From VAZQ01 sp963807865 (GTDB taxonomy: Bacteria; Pseudomonadota; Alphaproteobacteria; Rhizobiales; Xanthobacteraceae), in the NCBI GenBank assembly GCA_963807865.1, contig CAWEDK010000034.1:248001-312000 (forward strand): a stretch of 64,000 bases of DNA. Reading direction: 5' to 3'. Shown in pieces: positions 47,873 to 55,279 of this stretch. The notes under the pieces are model-generated. The model had not been told where the DNA came from and searched no databases. It saw only the letters and a program-made list of their open reading frames with translations. How positions within the stretch are numbered: position 1 is the stretch's first letter; every line of letters starts with the position of its first letter. Both the position numbers and the translations under genes were made by a program.

Positions 47873-48691
47873 CTACAGCGTCACGCCAGGGAGCGAGGTG
47901 CGCAGCTTGTCGAGCAAGAGGCGCAGTTGCAGTTCGCGAAATTCCAGGAACACGCGGCGGGTCCACGACTGCAGCTCGTACGCCGGTCTGATCTGGACTT
48001 CCGGCGGAAGATGATCGTGGAATACGGCGAACGACATGAACGGCCTGTCGGCCTGCGCCTTGAGCCCTGCGGCCAGGATCGGAATTTGCAGCGGCATCGA
48101 AGCGGCGCGGCGGACCGGAAACCGGTCACGCAGCATCCGTTCGGGCGCAATCGCTTCGTTGAACACCGGCACGACCAGCATATCGCGAAACCGGTGTTCG
48201 AGACTCGCATAAGCTTCCGCGGACGCCGCGTGTGCGTCGGCGGGAAACAGCACGATCGGCTCGATGGCACATCGGCGCAACTCCGCGATCAAGCCGATGT
48301 CTTCGACGATGGCGAAGAAGCGCCGATAGCTGCCGCTACCGAGATCGATGACCTTGGCGATGGTGTCGCTCAGGATCAGGCGGTCGAATAGCGCCATCTG
48401 GCCCTGCACATCGCTGATGTCGGCCGGCAGCGTGGTGCTCGGCAGGTAGCCTTCCAGGGTATCGACGCCGGTTCCGAGATCGAAGGCGCGGACCCTGCCG
48501 CCGTCGAAACTGAGGAAGTCTGCCAGCAACCGTGCCAGGAACGTCTTGCCGGAGCGTGGCCGTGGCGATGCGACGATGAACACCGGAGTGTGCTGGCGGG
48601 CGGCGGCAGCCGCAGGGCCTATGTGGTCGCGGCGTTGACTCTCGTCACGAACCGCGGCCAGCAATTGTCGACTGTCGGTCGCCGGGACCAT
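47873..48691 (-). CDS. P-loop ATPase-like protein, second of a pair
   Basis: 272 residues from ATG 48691. A long N-terminal lead is followed by the nucleotide loop FIVASPRPRSGKTFLARLLA (about 38-57), then FDLGTGVDTLEGYLPSTTLP and KVIDLGSGSYRRFFAIVEDI. It resembles ParA/MinD-type ATPases in fold but lacks the deviant KGG start of the loop. The ParA-like gene lies upstream, with 74 bases between, so the two form a pair. Role unknown. Confidence 0.7.
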   Translation of the reverse strand: MVPATDSRQLLAAVRDESQRRDHIGPAAAAARQHTPVFIVASPRPRSGKTFLARLLADFLSFDGGRVRAFDLGTGVDTLEGYLPSTTLPADISDVQGQMALFDRLILSDTIAKVIDLGSGSYRRFFAIVEDIGLIAELRRCAIEPIVLFPADAHAASAEAYASLEHRFRDMLVVPVFNEAIAPERMLRDRFPVRRAASMPLQIPILAAGLKAQADRPFMSFAVFHDHLPPEVQIRPAYELQSWTRRVFLEFRELQLRLLLDKLRTSLPGVTL

Positions 48692-48765
48692 GTGCTCGCA
48701 CTCTGGCCGAGCCCGTTGGGGCAAATGCTTCGCTGCGGGCGGCGGCGCAGCGCACCGCCGCGACC

Positions 48766-49530
48766 TTATCCTGTTGCCTGCACCTTCACGGGTTCGGCTC
48801 GCGCGCGCGAGGCGACCAGATCGGTGAGAGCGATGCGGTCGTACTCGGCCCACACGCTGCCGAGCCAGTGACGCACGTAGCCGCGCAGCACGAACGAATA
48901 CGCCGCGGCTTCCCCGCTCTGCTGCTTGTTGGCGATAAAGCTGAGATAAGGCACGGAAGCGAGTTCCACCTGCTCGGTCGCCATCTCGTTGAGCTTTGGG
49001 ACCGTGATCTCCACCGCGTCCTTGATCTTGTTGAAATAGCCGCTGTGGGTCGCGTTGTCCCACCGGAAGAACTGGGTATCGTTGATGAAATTTTTGACCA
49101 GGAAGTATTTGGCGTCCCCGAGGTATTGCGCGGTTCCGGCGATCTCGTCGAGTGACGCGATCGAAGGACCGAGAATGTGGAACACCGCGAAGGTGATCTG
49201 GCCTTTCTGCACGGCTTCGATGAAGCCGATGTCGCACAGCGCCCGCAGCGTCGGTGACATCAGGCCGGCGCGGACGTCGATCAGTGCGACCGCCGCCTCA
49301 GCGGAATTGAGCGTGTCGAACACCTTCATCTGGTCCGGTACGAGCGTCATGTCGATGACGTCGGTGATGTCCGAATAAAAGCGCTTCAGCGTGCCGCGCG
49401 GTGATTCGGTGTCGAACGCGCGGACCGGCATCTGATGGGCGGTGAAATAGTCGAGCAGCGTGCGGGACACCGTGGTCTTGCCAACGCCGCCCTTGTCCGC
49501 GCCGACGAGAATGACTGCTGGTTTCGCCAT
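48766..49530 (-). CDS. ParA/MinD-like ATPase, first of a pair
   Basis: 254 residues from ATG 49530 (GGGGA upstream at good spacing; the ATG two codons earlier is too close to it). The deviant Walker A KGGVGKTT is at residues 13-20, with VALIDVRAGLMSPTLRALCD as the switch region. No parB or parS-like partner is adjacent, which argues against plasmid or chromosome partition and for a cargo-positioning or orphan role, together with the P-loop protein encoded downstream. Confidence 0.85.
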   Translation of the reverse strand: MAKPAVILVGADKGGVGKTTVSRTLLDYFTAHQMPVRAFDTESPRGTLKRFYSDITDVIDMTLVPDQMKVFDTLNSAEAAVALIDVRAGLMSPTLRALCDIGFIEAVQKGQITFAVFHILGPSIASLDEIAGTAQYLGDAKYFLVKNFINDTQFFRWDNATHSGYFNKIKDAVEITVPKLNEMATEQVELASVPYLSFIANKQQSGEAAAYSFVLRGYVRHWLGSVWAEYDRIALTDLVASRARAEPVKVQATG

Positions 49531-49615
49531 GAGCATTCCCCGAATCACTTGGCGATTTTAGCAAGCCAGCGCCGAGGCGAGGGCACGGACCGCGTCTTTT
49601 GCGGTGGCGTGCAGA

Positions 49616-50788
49616 CTAATTTTGCCGATGCGGTCCCCAGGGACCGGGCTCCGGGCTGCTTGGCGAGGGCCCACCCAATTCGACCGGCGGCCGCGCCGGC
49701 AGGAACGGCTTGTCGCCGCCGCTCTGCGGTTCGCCGGCCTCGCCCCACGGGCCGGGCGCGCCCGGCTCGGACGCGGCTTCACCGGCCGGCGGATCGAGGT
49801 CCGGCAGCGCAATCGGTCCCGGATCGTGCCCGCCCGCGAACTGCACGATCGCCGCAACGCGCTTGTCGATCGACGGATGGGTGTCGAACACGTTCGAGAA
49901 GCCGACACGCGGGTTGTCGATGCACATTTCCATGACGGCCGAATTGGCGCTGGCGAGCTCGCCGCGCCCTTCGATCTTGCGCAATGCCGAGATCATGGCG
50001 TCAGGGTTCTTGGTCAATTCGATCGAGCCGGCGTCCGCCAGGTACTCGCGCTGGCGCGAGAGCGCAAAGCGGATGACGATCGACAGGACCCAGGCCAGCA
50101 CGATCAGGGCGACCGCGATCAGGATCGCGATGATGGCGCCTTTCCCCTTGCTGTCGCTGCTGCTGCTGCCCCGGCCGAACCGCATCCCGCCTTGAAACAT
50201 CAGCCGAAAGAACAGCTCGGCAAAAAATGAAATCGCCCCCGCGATGACCACCGCGATCACCAACATGCGGACGTCGCCGTTGCGAATGTGCGTCAGTTCG
50301 TGGCCGAGCACCGCCTCGAGCTCGGCATCATCGAGCCGGTCGACCAGGCCACGCGTCACCGTGATGGAGTATTGCTTGTCGTTCAGGCCGGTGGCGAAGG
50401 CGTTGAGTGAATCGTCGTCGACCACCTTGAGCTTCGGCATGGTGATGCCGCGCGAGATGCAGAGGTTCTCCATGAGATTATAGAGTCGCGGCGCCTCGTC
50501 GCGGGTCACGGCATGGCCGCCGGTGACGGCGTCGATCATCGACTGGTGGAAGCGATAGGCGATGAAAATCCAGATCACGGTCCCGACCGTCGCCCACGGC
50601 GCCGCATAGAGCGCCGGCGTGACGGCGTTGCGCATGAGCGAGCCGAGCGGCGCCGATGTCGTGATTGCCTCGGCCAGCAGCGCACCGGCATAGACCATGA
50701 GATAGACGAGAAAGAACAAACCGATCAGCAGCGCGACCGAGCGGCGCTTGTTCGACTGGATGTGGGTGTAGAGCCCGTAGGCAGCCAT
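49616..50788 (-). CDS. M48-family membrane zinc protease (HtpX-like)
   Basis: 390 residues from ATG 50788. Two N-terminal membrane helices (about 18-40 and 63-80) precede the catalytic HELTH (163-167) in LEAVLGHELTHIRNGD; two further helices follow (VIAVVIAGAISFFAELFF; IIAILIAVALIVLAWVLSIV), then EYLADAGS with the third zinc ligand. The last 60 residues are a proline/glycine-rich tail. Such proteases degrade damaged membrane proteins. It follows the lemA gene, a frequent partner arrangement, with a palindrome between. Confidence 0.93.
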   Translation of the reverse strand: MAAYGLYTHIQSNKRRSVALLIGLFFLVYLMVYAGALLAEAITTSAPLGSLMRNAVTPALYAAPWATVGTVIWIFIAYRFHQSMIDAVTGGHAVTRDEAPRLYNLMENLCISRGITMPKLKVVDDDSLNAFATGLNDKQYSITVTRGLVDRLDDAELEAVLGHELTHIRNGDVRMLVIAVVIAGAISFFAELFFRLMFQGGMRFGRGSSSSDSKGKGAIIAILIAVALIVLAWVLSIVIRFALSRQREYLADAGSIELTKNPDAMISALRKIEGRGELASANSAVMEMCIDNPRVGFSNVFDTHPSIDKRVAAIVQFAGGHDPGPIALPDLDPPAGEAASEPGAPGPWGEAGEPQSGGDKPFLPARPPVELGGPSPSSPEPGPWGPHRQN

Positions 50789-50810
50789 GGTCGAATTCAA
50801 TCAGGTGGTT

Positions 50811-50912
50811 CGTCATTCCGGGGCCCGAGAGTAGCGAGGGAGCCCGGAATCCGTCTTACCGGCGGTGGAACTGGATTCGGGTTCGCCGCTTTGGCGGCGC
50901 CCCGGAATGACG
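50811..50912. repeat. Palindromic repeat (CGTCATTCCGGGGC...GCCCCGGAATGACG type)
   Basis: Outer arms CGTCATTCCGGGGC and GCCCCGGAATGACG, inner arms GAGCCCGGAATCCG and a GGATTCGGG half. It is the common Hyphomicrobiales repeat and lies between lemA and the M48 protease gene, both transcribed leftward. Confidence 0.88.
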
Positions 50913-50931
50913 CCGCTTTGGCGCAATAAGC

Positions 50932-51507
50932 TTAGAACTTTATCTGCGGCGCCTGCTCCAGCGTCTTGCGCTCCTCGCCGACGTCGAAGAACTCCCTCGG
51001 CGTGAAACCCATCGAGCCGGCGAACAGCGCCGCCGGGAACTGCTGGATTCCGGTATTGTATTCCTGCACCGCGTTGTTGAAGAAGCGCCGCGCCGCCGCG
51101 ATCTTGTTCTCGATGTCGGAAAGCTCGCGTTGCAACTGCTGGAAGTTCTGGCTGGCCTTGAGGTCCGGATAGGCCTCGCTCAATGCGAACAGCTGCCGGA
51201 GCGCGCCACTCAGCATGTTCTCCGCCGCCGCCTGCGTGGCAACGCCGCCACTCTGCGCCGTGATCGCGGCATTGCGCGCCGCCACCACGGCCTCGAGCGT
51301 GCCGCGCTCGTGACCGGCATAGCCTTTCACCGTCTCGACCAGGTTCGGGATGAGGTCATGCCGCTGCTTGGTCTGCACGTCGATATCGGAGAACGCCTGG
51401 TTGACCCGTTGCCGCATGGCGACCAGCCCGTTGTAGATCATGATGATCCACGCCACGAGCAGGACGATCGCGCCGATCACGAGCCAGGTGACGACGGTGG
51501 ATGACAT
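50932..51507 (-). CDS. lemA: LemA family protein
   Basis: 191 residues. N-terminal membrane anchor VTWLVIGAIVLLVAWIIMIYN, then the LemA core VNQAFSDIDVQTKQRHDLIP, NLVETVKGYAGHERGTLEAV, and the end FPAALFAGSMGFTPREFFDV. LemA proteins are helical-bundle membrane proteins commonly encoded next to HtpX-like proteases, as here. The molecular role is unsettled. Upstream lies composite palindrome D2+C2. Confidence 0.95.
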   Translation of the reverse strand: MSSTVVTWLVIGAIVLLVAWIIMIYNGLVAMRQRVNQAFSDIDVQTKQRHDLIPNLVETVKGYAGHERGTLEAVVAARNAAITAQSGGVATQAAAENMLSGALRQLFALSEAYPDLKASQNFQQLQRELSDIENKIAAARRFFNNAVQEYNTGIQQFPAALFAGSMGFTPREFFDVGEERKTLEQAPQIKF

Positions 51508-51583
51508 GAGACGGCTCCTCGGAAGGTTTGTGGTTTGGCCGGTTCAATCTATTGTGTCGCGCGGCCCGTGGGAAGCGGCCGAA

Positions 51584-51733
51584 CTAACGGTCCGATCGCA
51601 ACATTCGCACCCCGTTTCAGCAAGCACCTTTGCGAATGTTGGAATCAAAGGACCACTAGAGAATTTTGGATTTGACATTTGCATTGCGAACTTGCCGCTA
51701 GGTGGGTAGCGAATGTCAAATCCACGCCACTAG
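51584..51733. repeat. CTAG-ended paired palindrome, subtype D+C, copy 2 (inverted relative to copy 1)
   Basis: D2 is 51584-51659 and C2 51656-51733; the two share one CTAG (51656-51659). D2 is the reverse complement of D1 and C2 of C1, so the 44589-44755 composite is present here as an inverted unit. D2's left end is worn (CTAACGG instead of CTAGTGG). C2 ends 13 bases before ATG 51747, and the AGGGA that may serve as ribosome site overlaps its last CTAG. Confidence 0.92.
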
Positions 51734-51746
51734 GGACGAACGCAGC

Positions 51747-52730
51747 ATGCAAGGCAAGATCGCGCTCGAAGAACACTTTGCCATCGATGATACTTTAAAT
51801 GATTCCAAAGGCTTCTTTCCCGACAAGGTGTGGCAGGAAGTGCGGTCCCGCGTGCTCGATCTGCACGACCGGCGGATTCGATTGATGGACCAGTACGGCA
51901 TCGAGATGATGCTGCTATCGCTCAATGCGCCGGCCGTCCAGGGCATTCCGGATGCCCGGCAGGCGAACGAAATCGCCCGCAAGGCCAACGATTATCTGGC
52001 CGAGCAGGTGTCGAAGCGGCCGGACCGTTTTCAGGGGCTGGCGGCGCTGCCGATGCAGGACCCCGATCTGGCGACGCGAGAGCTGCAGCGTTGCGTCAAG
52101 GAGCTTGGATTCAAGGGCGCGCTGGTCAACGGCTTCTCGCAGGTCGGCGACCTCGACACGACCGTGTACTACGACCTCAAGCAGTACTGGCCGTTCTGGC
52201 AGGTGATCGAACAGCTCGACGTGCCGTTCTATCTCCATCCGCGCAACCCACTCGCGCGTGATGCCCGAATCTATGACGGCCATTCCTGGCTGCTCGGGCC
52301 GGTCTGGGCGTTCGGTCAGGAGACCGCGGTCCACGCCCTGCGGCTGATGGGCAGCGGGCTGTTTGATGCCTATCCGGGCATTCAGATCATCCTTGGCCAC
52401 ATGGGCGAAGGGTTGCCGTTCAGCATGTGGCGGATCGACAATTGCAATGCCTGGATCGAGAACCGGCACAACCGGCCGGCCAAGAAGATGATGGCGGACT
52501 ATTTCAACGCCAATTTCTACCTCACGACGTCGGGCAATTTCCGCGACCAGGCGCTGATCAACGCCATGAACGAGATCGGTTCCGACCGCGTCATGTTCTC
52601 GACCGACTGGCCGTTCGAGAACATCGACCACGCGGCGGTCTGGTTCGACGCCGCCAGCATCAGCGAGAACGACCGCCAAAAGATCGGGCGGGACAACGCG
52701 GTGCGTCTCTTCAAGCTCGCACGCGGCTGA
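51747..52730 (+). CDS. Gamma-resorcylate decarboxylase-type amidohydrolase (GraF/TsdA-like), copy 1
   Basis: 327 residues, exactly the length of the Rhizobium gamma-resorcylate (2,6-dihydroxybenzoate) decarboxylase. From ATG 51747 the metal and catalytic residues of that enzyme fall at the same numbers: E8 and H10 (LEEHFAI), H164 (YLHPRNP), H218 (LGHMGEG) and D287 (FSTDWPFE). It should decarboxylate a hydroxybenzoate to a phenol, reversibly, with zinc or manganese. The in-frame start at 51702 lies inside a palindrome and is rejected. A close paralogue follows after five bases, then an MFS transporter. Confidence 0.9.
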   Translation: MQGKIALEEHFAIDDTLNDSKGFFPDKVWQEVRSRVLDLHDRRIRLMDQYGIEMMLLSLNAPAVQGIPDARQANEIARKANDYLAEQVSKRPDRFQGLAALPMQDPDLATRELQRCVKELGFKGALVNGFSQVGDLDTTVYYDLKQYWPFWQVIEQLDVPFYLHPRNPLARDARIYDGHSWLLGPVWAFGQETAVHALRLMGSGLFDAYPGIQIILGHMGEGLPFSMWRIDNCNAWIENRHNRPAKKMMADYFNANFYLTTSGNFRDQALINAMNEIGSDRVMFSTDWPFENIDHAAVWFDAASISENDRQKIGRDNAVRLFKLARG

Positions 52731-52735
52731 CCGTC

Positions 52736-53719
52736 ATGCAGGGCAAGATTGTACTCGAAGAACACTTTGCGGTGCCCGAAACCGCCGAGAATCCCCGCGG
52801 CGTCTTTACTCCTGACGCATGGGCGGAACTCCGTGGGCGATTGCTCGACATGCAGGACGAGCGCCTTCGTCAGATGAATGCACATGGCATCGAGCTGATG
52901 GTGCTGTCGCTGAACTCGCCGGCGGTGCAGGCGGTGCTCGACGCGTCGGCGGCCGCGGAAATGGCGCGCCGGGCCAACGATCTGCTCGCCGCGGAAGTGC
53001 AGAAGCGGCCCGACCGGTTCCAGGCGCTCGCTGCGCTGCCGATGCAGGACCCTGAGCTTGCGATCGTGGAATTGGAGCGCTGCGTCAAGGAGCTCGGATT
53101 TCGCGGCGCCCTGGTCAACGGCTTCTCGCAGGTCGGTGATCCCGACAACGCGGTCTACTACGACCTTCCGCAGTACCGGCCGTTCTGGGCAGCGGTCGAG
53201 CGCCTCGACGTACCGTTCTATTTGCATCCGCGCAGTCCGCTTCCTCGCGATGCGCGGCTCTATGCCGGCCATGCCTGGCTCATGGGCGCGGCGTGGGCGT
53301 ACGGCAACGAGACGGCGGTGCATGCGCTGCGGCTGATCGGGTCCGGCCTGTTTGATGAATTTCCGCGGCTAACGATCATCATCGGCCATATGGGGGAGGG
53401 GATCCCGTTCAATCTGTGGCGGCTGGATAACTGCAACGCCGGGGTCGAGAAGGCCACGCATCATCAGGGCAAGAAGAAGATCGCCGACTACTTTAAGACA
53501 AACTTTCACGTCACCACGTCCGGCAATTTCAGCACCAACGCCTTGATGGACACCATCCAGGAGATCGGCGTCGACCGGGTCATGTTCTCGGTTGATTGGC
53601 CGTTCGAGCGGATCGATCTCGCGGCACGGTGGTTCGACGAGGTGGCCATCAGCCAGGATGACCGGCACAAGATCGGCCGCGACAACGCGCTGCGTCTGTT
53701 GAAGCTCGATGGACGCTGA
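52736..53719 (+). CDS. Gamma-resorcylate decarboxylase-type amidohydrolase, copy 2
   Basis: Also 327 residues, colinear with copy 1 without gaps, and it keeps E8, H10, H164, H218 and D287. It starts five bases after copy 1 ends (ATG 52736). The two differ most in residues 14-45, 137-146 (DTTVYYDLKQ against DNAVYYDLPQ) and 180-190, places that may shape the substrate pocket. This points to a tandem duplication with different substrate preferences, or to a hetero-oligomer. The family works as a tetramer. Confidence 0.9.
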   Translation: MQGKIVLEEHFAVPETAENPRGVFTPDAWAELRGRLLDMQDERLRQMNAHGIELMVLSLNSPAVQAVLDASAAAEMARRANDLLAAEVQKRPDRFQALAALPMQDPELAIVELERCVKELGFRGALVNGFSQVGDPDNAVYYDLPQYRPFWAAVERLDVPFYLHPRSPLPRDARLYAGHAWLMGAAWAYGNETAVHALRLIGSGLFDEFPRLTIIIGHMGEGIPFNLWRLDNCNAGVEKATHHQGKKKIADYFKTNFHVTTSGNFSTNALMDTIQEIGVDRVMFSVDWPFERIDLAARWFDEVAISQDDRHKIGRDNALRLLKLDGR

Positions 53720-53815
53720 AGCGTGTCCCGCTCCGCGCGCATTTCGCCGCCGCGCGACGGAACGCCAGGGGCTGCTCGATCGTTGCTGCTCTGGCCTTGG
53801 GCATGAGCGACTGCG

Positions 53816-55279
53816 ATGGCGGTATTGGTTGCGGAATCCACCTCTGCGCCGGCATCGACAATTGTCGATACCGACATCCCGGCTCGGCTCGACCGTCTGC
53901 CCTGGAGCCGATTCCACACGCTCGTGGTGTTCGCGCTTGGCATCACCTGGGTGCTGGACGGACTTGAAGTGACCTTGGCCGGCGCGGTGGCGCCGGCGCT
54001 GAAGCACAGCGAGAGCCTGCACTTCAGCAATGCCGACGTCGGATTCGTCGCCAGCGCCTATCTGGCGGGTGCGGTGCTCGGCGCGCTCGGCTTCGGCTGG
54101 CTCACTGATCGGCTCGGGCGCAAGCGGTTGTTCTTCATCACGCTCGCGGTCTACCTGGTCGCGACGGCGGCGACGGCGCTGTCCTGGAGCGTGGCGAGCT
54201 TCGCTGTCTTCCGCTTCCTGACCGGCGCGGGCATCGGCGGCGAATACACCGCGATCAACTCGACGATCCAGGAGCTGGTGCCGGCGCGCTATCGCGGCTG
54301 GACCGATCTCGTGATCAACGGCAGCTTCTGGATCGGGGCGGCGCTCGGTGCGGCAGGTTCCATCGTGCTGCTCGATCCGGCCTTCATCCATCCGGATCTC
54401 GGCTGGCGGCTGGCGTTTCTGATCGGCGCGGTGCTCGGCCTCATCATCTTTGTCATGCGCATGTGGATTCCGGAATCGCCGCGCTGGTTGATGACCCACG
54501 GCCGCGTGCAGGAGGCCGAGGCCATCGTCCGGGGCATCGAGGTCAGCGTCGGCAAGGCCGGCTATCACGTAGACTCTAACGCGTTGCCGCGTATCCGGCT
54601 CGCGACCCGCGCCTTCACGCCCCTTGCCGAAGTTGCCCGCACGCTGTTTCGCGATCAGCGGCAGCGAACGCTGGTCGGTATGGCGTTGATGGTCGCGCAG
54701 GCATTCTTCTACAACGCGATCTTCTTCACCTACGCGCTGGTGCTGACCGACTTCTACGGCATCCGCGCCGATCACGTCGGCTGGTACCTGTTGCCGTTCG
54801 CGGCCGGCAATTTTCTTGGACCGGTCCTGCTCGGGCGGCTGTTCGACACGGTCGGTCGCCGGCCGATGATCGTCCTGACCTATGCACTGTCTGGCGTGCT
54901 GCTGGCGGGCTCGGGCTATCTGTTCGCGATCGGCGTTCTGTCCGCGACCGGCCAGACGGTGGCCTGGATGGTGATCTTCTTCTTCGCCTCGGCGGCTGCG
55001 AGTTCGGCTTATCTGACGGTGAGCGAGACCTTCCCGCTCGAGGTGCGGGCGCTGGCGATTGCGTTCTTTTATGCGATCGGCACCGGCATCGGCGGCGTCG
55101 CGGGGCCGTGGCTGTTCGGTGCCCTCATCGACACCGGCTCGCGCTGGAGTGTCTTTGCCGGCTACCTGTTCGGATCGGTGCTGATGCTGGCCGCCGCCGC
55201 GATCGCGGCGCGCTACGCGGTCGCAGCCGAACGCAAGCCGCTGGAAAGCGTCTGCCGTCCGCTCGCCGAGGTGGATTAG
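53816..55279 (+). CDS. MFS transporter, probable aromatic acid or sugar:proton symporter
   Basis: 487 residues and twelve membrane helices. The MFS signature GWLTDRLGRKRLFFITLAVY follows helix 2, and GRLFDTVGRRPMIVLTYALS is its counterpart in the second half; RFLTGAGIGGEYTAINSTIQ is typical of the sugar/aromatic-acid group. The position directly behind two hydroxybenzoate decarboxylase-like genes suggests uptake of their substrate. It ends overlapping smc by four bases on the other strand (55276-55279). Confidence 0.9.
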   Translation: MAVLVAESTSAPASTIVDTDIPARLDRLPWSRFHTLVVFALGITWVLDGLEVTLAGAVAPALKHSESLHFSNADVGFVASAYLAGAVLGALGFGWLTDRLGRKRLFFITLAVYLVATAATALSWSVASFAVFRFLTGAGIGGEYTAINSTIQELVPARYRGWTDLVINGSFWIGAALGAAGSIVLLDPAFIHPDLGWRLAFLIGAVLGLIIFVMRMWIPESPRWLMTHGRVQEAEAIVRGIEVSVGKAGYHVDSNALPRIRLATRAFTPLAEVARTLFRDQRQRTLVGMALMVAQAFFYNAIFFTYALVLTDFYGIRADHVGWYLLPFAAGNFLGPVLLGRLFDTVGRRPMIVLTYALSGVLLAGSGYLFAIGVLSATGQTVAWMVIFFFASAAASSAYLTVSETFPLEVRALAIAFFYAIGTGIGGVAGPWLFGALIDTGSRWSVFAGYLFGSVLMLAAAAIAARYAVAAERKPLESVCRPLAEVD

